Of a stretch of 64,000 bases of DNA, positions 8,638 to 19,187 are shown piece by piece. This DNA comes from Amycolatopsis vastitatis. Lineage in GTDB: Bacteria > Actinomycetota > Actinomycetes > Mycobacteriales > Pseudonocardiaceae. The position numbers and the translations under genes are program-made. The notes below the pieces were generated by a model. It was not told the DNA's origin and made no database searches. It saw nothing but the letters and a program-made list of their open reading frames with translations. The DNA is taken from the NCBI RefSeq assembly GCF_002234595.1, contig NZ_NMUL01000026.1:1-64000 (forward strand), written 5' to 3'. Each line of letters begins with the position of its first letter. Within the stretch, counting starts at the first letter, position 1.

Positions 8638-9128
8638 TCACGACCCGTCAGCTGATCGCCCAGGCCCGGGCGCGCGAAGAGGCGATGGCCCAGGTGGACG
8701 AACTCCTCGCGTCGGCTTCCGGCACGGCGCACGACATCGACGGCCAGGTCGAGGCGACGGTCGACGCGCGCGGCAAGCTGCTGCGCCTGTGGCTGGCCCC
8801 GACGGCGGTGAACCTCGGCGACCGCCTGGGCCCGCTGGTGGTGGAGATCGCCCAGGCGGCCATGCGCGAGGCGACCCAGGACGGCTACAACAAGGTCGCG
8901 CTGCTGCTCGGCGAGGACATGACTCACCTGATCGAGCGGATGACGGGGATCCCGGCGCCGGCGCGGGCCGAGGACGACGACCCGGGCATGACGGTCGAGG
9001 AGTTCCAGCGGCTGCGGGCCGAGCGGATGGGGTCCGCTCCGGCGCAACCTGCGCCCGCTGCGAGCGTGGAGGACGAGGACGCCTACTGGGAGACCTTCGA
9101 CCCGGCTTCGCTGCGCTCGGATCGCTGA
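8634..9128 (+). CDS. YbaB/EbfC family protein
   Basis: A 164-residue protein with the YbaB order: N-terminal helix (TRQLIAQARAREEAMAQVDE), strands with EATVDARGKLLRLWLAP, and a C-terminal helix. An acidic, proline-rich tail with MTVEEFQRLRAERM follows. GTG overlaps the previous stop (GTGA, 8634-8637). It is the last gene of the ESX accessory set. Two adjacent YbaB-like genes could form a heterodimer, which is inference. Confidence 0.75.
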   Translation: MITTRQLIAQARAREEAMAQVDELLASASGTAHDIDGQVEATVDARGKLLRLWLAPTAVNLGDRLGPLVVEIAQAAMREATQDGYNKVALLLGEDMTHLIERMTGIPAPARAEDDDPGMTVEEFQRLRAERMGSAPAQPAPAASVEDEDAYWETFDPASLRSDR

Positions 9129-9222
9129 GCAGCCCCCGTTTTCCACGCTACCGGAGGGCACCGACAAATCTCGGTGCCGTCGGGGTGGTGGGCCTCGGTT
9201 GTCCACAGTGCCGGGGCCGGGG

Positions 9223-9714
9223 TCAGGCCAGCTGGGCCGTGGAGTTCGCGCCGTCCAATGACTCCCTGATGATGTCCGCGTGGCCCGCGTGCTGGGCCGT
9301 TTCGTGGATCAGGTGCAGGACGATCCGCCGCGCCGACCAGAACTGGGGTTCCGGGGGCGACCACGGTGTCGTCGGCAGCTGCACCTCCACGTCCAGCGAA
9401 GGCAGCGAAGCCACGTACTCGTCCGTCGCGGCGGCGGCCTCCGAGTAGGCCGCGAGCCAGTGCGACAGCGTCTCGCTCATCGCGTACTGGTCCGTGTCCA
9501 GCATGCCGTCCGGCAGGGAGCCGTCGGCCGTGCGCAGGATCCGGAGCCACAGGCGCTCGCCCGTCGCCAGGTGGCGGATCAAGCCGCCCAGGGTCAGTTC
9601 GCTGACCGTCGTGCGCTTGGCCGCGTCGGCGTCCGAGATGTCACGGGCCGGGATCAGCAAGCGCTTGCGGACTTCGGCCAGCAGGCCCAGGAGGTCTTCG
9701 TGTTCGCGAGTCAT
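9223..9714 (-). CDS. DinB-family (DUF664-type) protein
   Basis: A 163-residue four-helix protein of the DinB/YfiT superfamily. It shows LGGLIRHLATGERLW in helix 2 and VLHLIHETAQHAGHADIIRE near the end, which carry the metal-binding histidines. Actinobacterial members include mycothiol-dependent S-transferases and maleylpyruvate isomerases, so a thiol-transfer role is possible but not proven. The ATG at 9714 is preceded by a -10-like box only six bases upstream. It diverges from the GH3 gene. Confidence 0.85.
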   Translation of the reverse strand: MTREHEDLLGLLAEVRKRLLIPARDISDADAAKRTTVSELTLGGLIRHLATGERLWLRILRTADGSLPDGMLDTDQYAMSETLSHWLAAYSEAAAATDEYVASLPSLDVEVQLPTTPWSPPEPQFWSARRIVLHLIHETAQHAGHADIIRESLDGANSTAQLA

Positions 9715-9720
9715 GCGGTC

Positions 9721-9726
9721 ACCGTA
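9721..9726 (-). promoter_or_regulatory. -10 element of a leaderless promoter (DinB-like gene)
   Basis: TACGGT on the minus strand ends six bases before the ATG at 9714, and no ribosome binding site lies between. This matches the leaderless spacing at several other genes in the window. Confidence 0.45.
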
Positions 9727-9793
9727 GAAGCGAATTAGGTCAGAGCCTGACCGGAAGCCTCAATCCCGCTGAGCGGCACCCGAGTTCGCGCAG

Positions 9794-9805
9794 AGGTCTG
9801 GACCA
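9794..9805. promoter_or_regulatory. DasR-like operator upstream of the GH3 gene
   Basis: AGGTCTGGACCA matches 10 of 12 positions of the DasR core TGGTCTAGACCA known from Streptomyces chitin and GlcNAc genes. It lies 30 bases before the GH3 start. Control by a DasR homologue is inferred. Confidence 0.4.
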
Positions 9806-9835
9806 ACCGGTGAACTCTATGCATTAATTCAAGGC

Positions 9836-11665
<1,830 letters not shown>

Positions 11666-11694
11666 ACCCCGTCCCCCACCGGAAAGGTCCGCCC

Positions 11695-12966
11695 ATGAGA
11701 TCCCGCCGTCCCCTGATCCGGGTCCTGGCGTTCTTCGCCGCCTGCCTCGGGTTGAGCCTGGGCGCTCCGCCCGTGCAGGCCGCGACACCGTTCAAGGTGC
11801 TGGCCTTCTACAGCGGCACCTACGACGCCGCACACATCAGCTTCGAGAAGGAAGCCAACGTCTGGTTCGCGCAGCAGGCGGCGGCCAACGGCTACACCTA
11901 CTCGTCGACGACCGACTGGAACCGGCTCACGAGTCTCACCAAGGCCACGGCCGACGTCGTGATGTTCTTCGACGACCAGCCGCAGTCGGCCGCGCAGTTC
12001 CAGGGCTTCCAGAACTACATGCAGGCCGGCGGCGGGTTCTTCGGCTTCCACGTCACGGCCTACAACGACAGCTCGACGCCGTCGTACGCGAACTGGTTCC
12101 ACAACGACTTCCTCGGCACCGGCCGGTTCACGTCGAACACCTGGGGCCCGACCCCGGAGACGCTGCGGATCGAGAACCGCACGCACCCGTCGACGGCGAA
12201 CCTGCCGGCGACCATCCGGTCGTCGACGTCCGAGTGGTACGCCTGGCAGAACGACCTGCGCCAGAACAGCAACATCACCGTCCTGGCGTCGATGGACCAG
12301 GGCACCTTCCCGATCGGTACCGACCCGAACCAGACCTGGTACAGCGGCTACTACCCGATCGCGTGGACGAACAAGAACTACAAGATGCTCTACGCGAACT
12401 TCGGCCACAACGCGATGAACTACGAGACGAACACGGCGCTGTCGTCGACGTTCGAGAGCGCCGACCAGAACCGGTTCGTGCTCGACGGCCTGAAGTGGCT
12501 CGGCGGCGGCTCGACCGGGCCGACCGACCCGGGCACGATCGACCCCAACGCCTGGTACGCGGTGACGAACAAGGCGTCCGGCAAGTGCGTCGACGCCCGC
12601 GCGGCCGGCAGCGCCAACGGCACGGTGATCCAGCAGTACACCTGCAACGGCACCACGGCCCAGCAGTACCAGTTCGCCCCGACGAGCGGCGGCTACGACC
12701 GGATCAACAACCGGACGAACGCGGCCGAGGTCATCGACGTCACCGACGTCTCGACCGTGGATAACGCCGGCCTGCAGCTGTGGTCCTACAGCGGCGGTGG
12801 CAACCAGCAGTGGCAGCCGGTGTCCGAGGGCGGCGGCTACTACCACTTCGTCGCCCGCCACAGCGGCAAGTGCCTGACCGTGCCGGGCTCGTCCACCGCG
12901 GACAGCGTCCAGCTGGTCCAGGCGGCCTGCAGCGGCAGCGCCGCTCAGTCGTTCAAGGTGGCCTAG
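11695..12966 (+). CDS. Secreted ThuA-domain protein with ricin-type lectin domain
   Basis: A 423-residue exported protein. The signal peptide covers about residues 1-30 (ending PVQAA). A ThuA-like glutamine-amidotransferase fold follows, about 33-250 (VLAFYSGTYDAAH, GGFFGFHVTAYND). A PTDPGTID linker leads to a ricin B-type lectin domain, about 292-423, with QW-type repeats. ThuA domains occur in trehalose and other sugar use but their chemistry is unclear. ATG at 11695 follows GGAAAGG; a GTG at 11662 is in frame but lacks a site. It is co-directional with the GH3 gene. Confidence 0.9.
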   Translation: MRSRRPLIRVLAFFAACLGLSLGAPPVQAATPFKVLAFYSGTYDAAHISFEKEANVWFAQQAAANGYTYSSTTDWNRLTSLTKATADVVMFFDDQPQSAAQFQGFQNYMQAGGGFFGFHVTAYNDSSTPSYANWFHNDFLGTGRFTSNTWGPTPETLRIENRTHPSTANLPATIRSSTSEWYAWQNDLRQNSNITVLASMDQGTFPIGTDPNQTWYSGYYPIAWTNKNYKMLYANFGHNAMNYETNTALSSTFESADQNRFVLDGLKWLGGGSTGPTDPGTIDPNAWYAVTNKASGKCVDARAAGSANGTVIQQYTCNGTTAQQYQFAPTSGGYDRINNRTNAAEVIDVTDVSTVDNAGLQLWSYSGGGNQQWQPVSEGGGYYHFVARHSGKCLTVPGSSTADSVQLVQAACSGSAAQSFKVA

Positions 12967-12970
12967 CAGG

Positions 12971-13014
12971 TCGTGAGTGTTCAGGCGGGTTCCAACCCGC
13001 CTGAACACTCACGA
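12971..13014. terminator. Bidirectional hairpin terminator, 20-bp perfect stem
   Basis: Arms 12971-12990 and 12995-13014 are perfectly complementary around the loop TCCA. It starts four bases after the stop of the ThuA gene and ends two bases before the end of the convergent ParC-like gene, so it probably serves both. No T-tract follows, as is usual in actinobacteria. Confidence 0.85.
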
Positions 13015-13016
13015 CG

Positions 13017-15500
13017 TCAGTCGCGTTCGATGAGGTGACCGACCACGTCCGGGCCCGGGTGGGCGTGGCCGGAGCCGTCGCGGCGGACGTCGATCTCCGG
13101 CAGCTCCACCGGGTCGCCGTTGCGTGCCGCGGCCGCCGGGCGTGGGCCGATCCACGCCACTCGCAGCGCTGTCTCGCCCTTGAGGAACCGCTGGGCGCGG
13201 ACGCCGCCCGTCGCGCGGCCCTTGGCCGGGTACTCGCTGAACGGCGTCACCTTCACGCTCTGGCCCGTCGCGGTGATCACCATCGGCTCGCCGTGCTCGT
13301 CGTCGTCCGTGCGGACCGCGCCGAAGAACACCACCGCGCCCGCGCCCACGTTCATGCCCGCCATGCCGCCGCCCTTGAGGCCCTGCGGACGGACCAGGGA
13401 CGCCGCGTACTTCAGCAGCGATGCCTCCGACGACACGAACGCCAGCGTCTCCGAGCCGTCCGTCAGCCACGTCGCGCCGACGACCTCGTCGCCGTCCTTG
13501 AGGCTGATCACCTCGAACTCGTCCGAGCGGACCGGCCACTCCGGTGAACAGATCTTCACGACGCCCGCCCGGGTGCCGAGCGCCAGACCCGGCGAACCCG
13601 CCGCCTGCTCGCCCAGCGGCGCGATCCCGACGACCGTCTCGCCCTTCTCCAGCGGCACCAGTTCCTTCGCCGCCATGCCGCCGCGCAGCGAGACCGTGCC
13701 GGCCTGCTCGGGCAGCACCGGCAGCGGCAGCACGTCCGTCTTGAACGCCCGGCCGCGGCTGGTCACCAGCAGCACCTGTCCGCGCGCGGTTGTGTGGACC
13801 AGTGCCGCCACCGCGTCGTGCTTCACGCGGCCGTTGCGCCGGCGCGTCTCTGTCGCTTCCTCGGACTCGGCCGCGGTGCGGGCCACCAGCCCGGTCGCCG
13901 AGAGGATCACCTGGCACGGGTCGTCCGTGACCTCCAGGGGCCCGGACGGCTTCGACGCGGCCAGGACCTCCTTCAGGTCGCCGTCGATCAGCGCGGTGCG
14001 GCGCTCGGTCGTGAAGTCCTTCGCGACCTTCGCCAGCTCGGCCGAGACGAGCTTCTTCAGCACCGACTCGTCGTCGAGGATCTTGGACAGCTCCGCGATC
14101 TCCTCGCGCAGCCGCTCCTGCTCCGACTCCAGTTCGAGGCGGTCGTACTTGGTCAGCCGGCGCAGCGGCGTGTCCAGGATGTACGTCGCCTGGATCTCCG
14201 ACAGCTTGAATCGCGTCATCAGGCCGTCCTTCGCGGCCTGCGCGTTCTCGCTCTCGCGGATGAGCCTGATCACCTTGTCGATGTTCAGCAGCGCGATCAG
14301 CAAGCCGTCGACGAGGTGCAGGCGCTCTTCCCGCTTGCGACGGCGGTACTTCGTCCGCCGCGTGACGACGTCGTAGCGGTGCCGGAGGAAGACCTCGAGG
14401 AGTTCCTTCAGGCCCAATGTCTGCGGCTGGCCGTCGACGAGGACCAGGTTGTTGATGCCGAACGACTGTTCCAGCGGCGTGAGCCGGTACAGGTCGGCCA
14501 GCAGTGCCTGCGGGTTGACGCCGACCTTGCACTCGATGACCAGCCGCGTGCCGTTCTCGCGGTCGGTGAGGTCCTTGACGTCGGCGATGCCGGTGAGCCG
14601 CTTGGACTTGTTGACCTCGTCGGTGATCTTCTCGATCACCTTCTCCGGGCCGACGCCGTAGGGCAGCTCGGTGACGGTGATCGCCTGCCGCCCGCGGCTG
14701 CCCTCCAGCGGCCCGGTCTCGACGCTCGCGCGCATCCGGACCACGCCGCGGCCGGTTTCGTAGGCGCGGCGGACCTCGTCGAGGCCCAGCAGCTTGCCGC
14801 CGGTCGGCAGGTCGGGGCCGGGCACGAACTCCATCAGCTTGTCGAGCGTCGCGGACGGGTGCGTGATCAGCCACCGCGCCGCGGCGATGACCTCGCCGAG
14901 GTTGTGCGGGATCATGTTGGTCGCCATCCCGACCGCGATCCCGGACGTGCCGTTGACCAGCAGGTTCGGGAACGCCGCCGGCAGCACGGACGGCTCCTCG
15001 AGCGAGCCGTCGTAGTTCGGCCGGAAGTCGACGGTGTCCTCGCCCAGCTCGCCGACCAGCTGCATCGCCTCGGGCGACATGCGCGCTTCGGTGTACCGCG
15101 AGGCCGCCGGGCCGTCGTCGGGCGAGCCGAAGTTGCCGTGGCCGTCGATCAGCGGGACGTTCAGCGAGAAGTCCTGCGCCAGCCGCACCATCGCGTCGTA
15201 GATCGCGACGTCGCCGTGCGGGTGGTACTTGCCCATCACGTCACCGACCACGCGCGACGACTTCACGTACGCGTGCGTCGGCCGGTAGCCGTTCTCGTTC
15301 ATCGAGTACAGGATCCGGCGGTGCACCGGCTTGAGCCCGTCCCGCGCGTCCGGCAGGGCGCGCGAGTGGATGACCGAGTACGCGTACTCCAGGTAGGAGT
15401 CTTCGATCTCCGTCTTCAGCGGGTTCTCGAAGACCTGCGCCCCGGCGGCGTCGAACGCGCTCGGATCGACCTTGGTGGTGGTGCCCTTGCGGCGTGCCAC
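13017..15500 (-). CDS. parC: DNA topoisomerase IV/gyrase subunit A (ParC-like)
   Basis: An 827-residue type IIA topoisomerase A subunit. The breakage-reunion domain has catalytic Tyr136 (AASRYTEARM) and the quinolone region KYHPHGDVAIYDAM (91-104). A C-terminal beta-pinwheel begins near residue 520. It cuts and passes duplex DNA together with the ParE-like ATPase subunit encoded 29 bases upstream. Where E. coli GyrA has Ser83, this protein has Val98. The gene pair lies apart from any dnaA/recF context, which supports the second (ParC/ParE) copy rather than gyrA/gyrB. Confidence 0.88.
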   Translation of the reverse strand: MARRKGTTTKVDPSAFDAAGAQVFENPLKTEIEDSYLEYAYSVIHSRALPDARDGLKPVHRRILYSMNENGYRPTHAYVKSSRVVGDVMGKYHPHGDVAIYDAMVRLAQDFSLNVPLIDGHGNFGSPDDGPAASRYTEARMSPEAMQLVGELGEDTVDFRPNYDGSLEEPSVLPAAFPNLLVNGTSGIAVGMATNMIPHNLGEVIAAARWLITHPSATLDKLMEFVPGPDLPTGGKLLGLDEVRRAYETGRGVVRMRASVETGPLEGSRGRQAITVTELPYGVGPEKVIEKITDEVNKSKRLTGIADVKDLTDRENGTRLVIECKVGVNPQALLADLYRLTPLEQSFGINNLVLVDGQPQTLGLKELLEVFLRHRYDVVTRRTKYRRRKREERLHLVDGLLIALLNIDKVIRLIRESENAQAAKDGLMTRFKLSEIQATYILDTPLRRLTKYDRLELESEQERLREEIAELSKILDDESVLKKLVSAELAKVAKDFTTERRTALIDGDLKEVLAASKPSGPLEVTDDPCQVILSATGLVARTAAESEEATETRRRNGRVKHDAVAALVHTTARGQVLLVTSRGRAFKTDVLPLPVLPEQAGTVSLRGGMAAKELVPLEKGETVVGIAPLGEQAAGSPGLALGTRAGVVKICSPEWPVRSDEFEVISLKDGDEVVGATWLTDGSETLAFVSSEASLLKYAASLVRPQGLKGGGMAGMNVGAGAVVFFGAVRTDDDEHGEPMVITATGQSVKVTPFSEYPAKGRATGGVRAQRFLKGETALRVAWIGPRPAAAARNGDPVELPEIDVRRDGSGHAHPGPDVVGHLIERD

Positions 15501-15529
15501 GGCAGAACTCCTTGGTAGCTACGAAAAAC

Positions 15530-17581
15530 TCAGGCGTCGATGGCTTCGCGGTCGACCCGGTCGGAGGAGGCGACCAGCCAGTTCCGCCGGGGCTCGACCT
15601 TCTCGCCCATCAACAGTTCGAGCGCGCCCTCGGCGGCTTCGGCGTCGTCCATGGTGATGCGGCGCACCGAACGCGTCGCCGGGTTCATCGTGGTCTCCCA
15701 CAGCTCGTCGGCGTCCATCTCGCCGAGACCCTTGAACCGCGGCACCGGCGTGACGATGCTCTTGCCCGCCTTCTCCAGCTCGGCGAACTTCTGCTCCATC
15801 TCGCGCTGGGTGAAGGTGAAGTGCGTCTCCGGGTTGCGGCCCTTCGTGACGAGCTTGTGCAGCGGCGGCATCGCCGCGTACAGCCGGCCGTCTTCGATCA
15901 CCGGGCGCATGTACTTCGCGAACAGCGTGATCAGCAGCGTGCGGATGTGCGAGCCGTCGACATCGGCGTCGGCCATCAGGATCACCCGGCCGTAGCGCAT
16001 GGTCGACAGGTCGAACGTGCGCCCGGTGCCCGCGCCCAGGACCTGGACGATCGACGCGATCTCGGCGTTCTTCAGCGTGTCGCCCAGCGAGGCCTTCTGC
16101 ACGTTCAGGATCTTGCCTCGCAGCGGCAGCAGCGCTTGGTACTCGGACACGCGCGCCATCCGCGCCGACCCCAGCGCGCTGTCACCCTCGACCAGGAACA
16201 GTTCGCTGCGGGAGACGCCGGTGGTGCGGCAGTCGACCAGCTTCGGCGGCATCGCCGCGCCTTCCAGCGCGGTCTTGCGCCGGGCGGCGTCCTTCTGCTG
16301 CTTCTGGGTGAGCCGGACGCGCGAGGCGTCGACCACCTTCTGCAGCACGACCTTGGCCTCGGACTTGGTCTTGCGGTCCTCGGTCCAGGCCTTGACGTGC
16401 TTGTCGACGATGGCCTGGAGGACGCGGGTGATCCCGGCGGTGGACAGCTCGTCCTTGGTCTGCGACGTGAACTGCGGCTCCGGCAGCCGGACGTGGATCA
16501 CGGCGGTCATGCCCTCGAGGACGTCCTCGATCGTCGGCATGTCCTCCTTGGGCTTGAGCAGCCCGCGGGTCTTGGAGATCGCGTCCTGCAAGGCCTTCGC
16601 CATCGCGCGGTCGAAGCCGCGGCGGTGGGTGCCGCCGTGGACGTTGCGGATCGTGTTGGTGAAGCACTCGACCGTGCGCTCGTAGCCGGTGCCCCAGCGC
16701 AGCGCCACCTCGACCTCGGCGTGACGCTCCACATTGGACTGCATGACCCCGGCGGCGTCGGCCGCGTTCTCCTTGTACGTGCCTTCGCCGGTGATCAGCA
16801 GCGTGCCGCAGACCGGCTTCTCGCCCGACGGGCTGAGGAAGTCGACCATGTCGACCAGGCCGTGCGGGAAGTGGAAGGTCTCTTCGTTGATCGTGTCTTC
16901 GATCGCGGTGCGCAGCACGTACGTGACGCCCGGGACGAGGAACGCGGTGTTGCGCAGCTTCGTCCGCACGCCCTCCACGTCGAGCGCCGCGCCGGACTCG
17001 AAGTAGCGCGCGTCGTACCAGTAGCGGATCGACGTGCCGCTGCGTTCGCCGCGCTTCATCTTGCCGGTGATGTTCAGCCCGGACCGGCGGGTGAACTTCG
17101 CCTTCGGGCCCGGCCCGTCGAAGGTGCCCGGGATGCCGTGCTTGAACGACATCTGGTGGACCTTGCCGTCCTGCTTCACCGTGACGTCGAAGCGGTGCGA
17201 CAGCGCGTTGACCGCCGAAGCGCCGACGCCGTGCAGGCCGCCGGAGGTCTTGTAGCCGGAGCCGCCGAACTTGCCGCCGGCGTGCAGGCGCGTCAGCACC
17301 AGCTCGACGCCGGACAAACCGGACTTGGCGTGGGTGCCCGTCGGGATGCCGCGGCCGTCGTCGTCCACCTGGACGCTGCCGTCGGCGTGCAGCGTGACGA
17401 CGACCTTCGTCGCGTGGCCGGCGACGCCCTCGTCCGTGGAGTTGTCCACCACCTCGGAGAAGAGGTGGTTGATGCCCCGGCTGTCGGTGGAGCCGATGTA
17501 CATCCCGGGTCGTTTGCGGACGGCTTCGAGACCCTCGAGATGCGTCAGGTCGTCGGCCCCGTACAAGGTCTCGGCAGTCAC
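15530..17581 (-). CDS. parE: DNA topoisomerase IV/gyrase subunit B (ParE-like)
   Basis: A 683-residue ATPase subunit. A GHKL domain has EVVDNSTDE and GGLHGVGAS. The transducer domain follows, then a TOPRIM domain with LVEGDSALG (Mg-binding glutamate) and DADVDGSHI. There is no large insertion, so it is of the short ParE/actinobacterial GyrB type. It powers strand passage with the ParC-like protein. GTG at 17581 follows GGGAGAA about ten bases upstream. No DNA-relaxation-sensitive promoter element could be identified. Confidence 0.9.
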   Translation of the reverse strand: MTAETLYGADDLTHLEGLEAVRKRPGMYIGSTDSRGINHLFSEVVDNSTDEGVAGHATKVVVTLHADGSVQVDDDGRGIPTGTHAKSGLSGVELVLTRLHAGGKFGGSGYKTSGGLHGVGASAVNALSHRFDVTVKQDGKVHQMSFKHGIPGTFDGPGPKAKFTRRSGLNITGKMKRGERSGTSIRYWYDARYFESGAALDVEGVRTKLRNTAFLVPGVTYVLRTAIEDTINEETFHFPHGLVDMVDFLSPSGEKPVCGTLLITGEGTYKENAADAAGVMQSNVERHAEVEVALRWGTGYERTVECFTNTIRNVHGGTHRRGFDRAMAKALQDAISKTRGLLKPKEDMPTIEDVLEGMTAVIHVRLPEPQFTSQTKDELSTAGITRVLQAIVDKHVKAWTEDRKTKSEAKVVLQKVVDASRVRLTQKQQKDAARRKTALEGAAMPPKLVDCRTTGVSRSELFLVEGDSALGSARMARVSEYQALLPLRGKILNVQKASLGDTLKNAEIASIVQVLGAGTGRTFDLSTMRYGRVILMADADVDGSHIRTLLITLFAKYMRPVIEDGRLYAAMPPLHKLVTKGRNPETHFTFTQREMEQKFAELEKAGKSIVTPVPRFKGLGEMDADELWETTMNPATRSVRRITMDDAEAAEGALELLMGEKVEPRRNWLVASSDRVDREAIDA

Positions 17582-17715
17582 AGGGTCGTTCTCCCGGATC
17601 GTGGCTCGCGAAAGTGCTGGTGGTGGTGCGGACTCGGCCTGCACCGTACTGCAGGATATCCGCCCACCCCGACAGTTTCCGCGCGCTGGCGTCCCCGGAG
17701 TGGCGTGCGCCGCCC

Positions 17716-19080
17716 CTAACGGGGGTCGTAGCCCAGGTCGGGCCACAGGCCCAGCAGGGCTTCGATCTTCCGCGGGACCTGGAAGCTGTTCCGGAAGTTC
17801 GGCTTCTCACCGATCGCGGCGAGGGCCTTCCGGAGGTCGCCGAAGGCCGGTTTGGCGGCCGACTGCCGGGTCAGGACGTAGCAGTACGTGCGTCGCGGGT
17901 AGGCGTACTCGTCGATGTACGCCTGCAGGACGAGACCGGGGGCCTCGATCCGCGACCCGACGAGGGGGCGGCCCTGCTTCTGGCTGTAGACGGGGATCAC
18001 GTGCACACCCTGGCGGAGCGTGCGCGGCGGGTCCTGGCCCTGGCCATCGTCGGCCCAGAGCAGCTCGACGCGGAACGGTGATTCGCCGTTCTCGCCCGGG
18101 TGGGTGTATTCGCGCTGCAGCTCTTCGAGCCGGTACGCGGCTTCGGCGTTCGGTTCGCCGCCTTCGACGAGGCTGACGAGGTACAGCTCGGCCGGCCGCG
18201 GCCAGGACGGCCGGGGCACGTCGGTGGCTTCGGGCTCGGTGGCTTCGGGCACGGTGGTTTCGGGTCCGGTGGTTTCGGCCTCGGCCGCAACCGGTTCCGG
18301 CGACTCGTCCGGGGCGACGGCGCCGGTGGCCGCCTGGGCGGTCTCCGCGGGCAGGGCGGGCACTCCCGGCTGCGCCGGGGAAGCGGGCGAGGTGGTCGCG
18401 CCGGGTTGCGCCGGGTGGACCGGGGTGGCCGGAGGTGTGGCGGCCCGCACCGGGGAGGGCGGCGGCGTCGCGGCCGCGGGCCGGACCGGCGTCGCCGGGC
18501 GGCTGGTCACGACCGGCCGGGCGGGAGCGGCGGTCCGGGAGGCGGCCGGGCGCGAGGTCGTGACCAGCTTGCCGGCGCCGTACTGCTCCAGCAGCGGCTC
18601 GAGGTCGCCGGCGGTCAGCGAGGGGCCCGCGAGGTCGCACCACTCGAGCCAGGCCTCCTGGGCCTCCTCGACGGTCTGCCGCTCGTGGGAGACCGTGACA
18701 GCCTCGAACAGCTGCCGCGGGCCGGCGGCGGTGACGTCGGCCGAGCCGACCACCACGAACGACGGGTCGTCCTCGGCGATCACGAGCTTCGCGTTCAGCC
18801 CCCGCAGCGAGTGCACGATCACACCCGCCTTGACCCAGTGCAGCAGTGCGTGCGGGCTCGTCGCCCCGGACAGCACGGTGTCCAAGCTCGCGTCCGTGAT
18901 CAGCGTGTCGCCGGGTTGCAACGGCAGCAGTGCAGCCGCGCCGGGACCGACGTGACCGAAGGCGGCCACCAGGTTCCGGCGCGGGGCGAGCAAGGGGGTG
19001 ATCGAGGCCCAGATGTCGCGACCGGCGAGTAGTCGTATCGAACGGTCTGCCAAACCCAGCCGAGCGAGCTCCGCGTCCAT
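17716..19080 (-). CDS. Phospholipase-D-fold-like protein with Pro/Ala-rich linker
   Basis: A 454-residue protein of unknown function. Residues 1-170 resemble half of a PLD-like fold. The segment LNAKLVIAED..VVVGSADVTAAG aligns with the HxK and GSxN motif, but His is replaced by Asn and Asn by Asp, so it is probably not catalytic. Residues 190-300 form a low-complexity Pro/Ala/Thr/Glu linker. Residues 315-454 form a separate globular domain (AELYLVSLVEGGEPN to the end). No signal peptide or helix is seen. It may be a DNA- or membrane-binding scaffold, which is inference. Confidence 0.6.
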   Translation of the reverse strand: MDAELARLGLADRSIRLLAGRDIWASITPLLAPRRNLVAAFGHVGPGAAALLPLQPGDTLITDASLDTVLSGATSPHALLHWVKAGVIVHSLRGLNAKLVIAEDDPSFVVVGSADVTAAGPRQLFEAVTVSHERQTVEEAQEAWLEWCDLAGPSLTAGDLEPLLEQYGAGKLVTTSRPAASRTAAPARPVVTSRPATPVRPAAATPPPSPVRAATPPATPVHPAQPGATTSPASPAQPGVPALPAETAQAATGAVAPDESPEPVAAEAETTGPETTVPEATEPEATDVPRPSWPRPAELYLVSLVEGGEPNAEAAYRLEELQREYTHPGENGESPFRVELLWADDGQGQDPPRTLRQGVHVIPVYSQKQGRPLVGSRIEAPGLVLQAYIDEYAYPRRTYCYVLTRQSAAKPAFGDLRKALAAIGEKPNFRNSFQVPRKIEALLGLWPDLGYDPR

Positions 19081-19087
19081 GTCCTTG

Positions 19088-19093
19088 ACCTTA
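19088..19093 (-). promoter_or_regulatory. -10 element of a leaderless promoter (PLD-like gene)
   Basis: TAAGGT on the minus strand ends seven bases before the ATG at 19080. No separate leader is visible. A matching -35 was not found. Confidence 0.45.
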
Positions 19094-19135
19094 GCCGGTG
19101 CCGTCCCGGGGCCTGACGACCGGAATATCTCTTGC

Positions 19136-19164
19136 TTGGAAGTAGTTGAACGCGCATGTAAGAT
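19136..19164 (+). promoter_or_regulatory. Promoter of the LLM oxidoreductase gene
   Basis: TTGGAA (19136-19141) and TAAGAT (19159-19164) are separated by 17 bases, giving a good vegetative-type promoter. The leader to the ATG at 19188 is short and contains GAAGGGAG. Confidence 0.6.
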
Positions 19165-19187
19165 GGTGCTCGCGAAGGGAGCAGGTC

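Noticed and set aside
13794..17719. Long plus-strand frames opposite parC and parE
   Set aside because: Both minus-strand proteins are full length and conserved; the opposite frames lack any recognisable domain.
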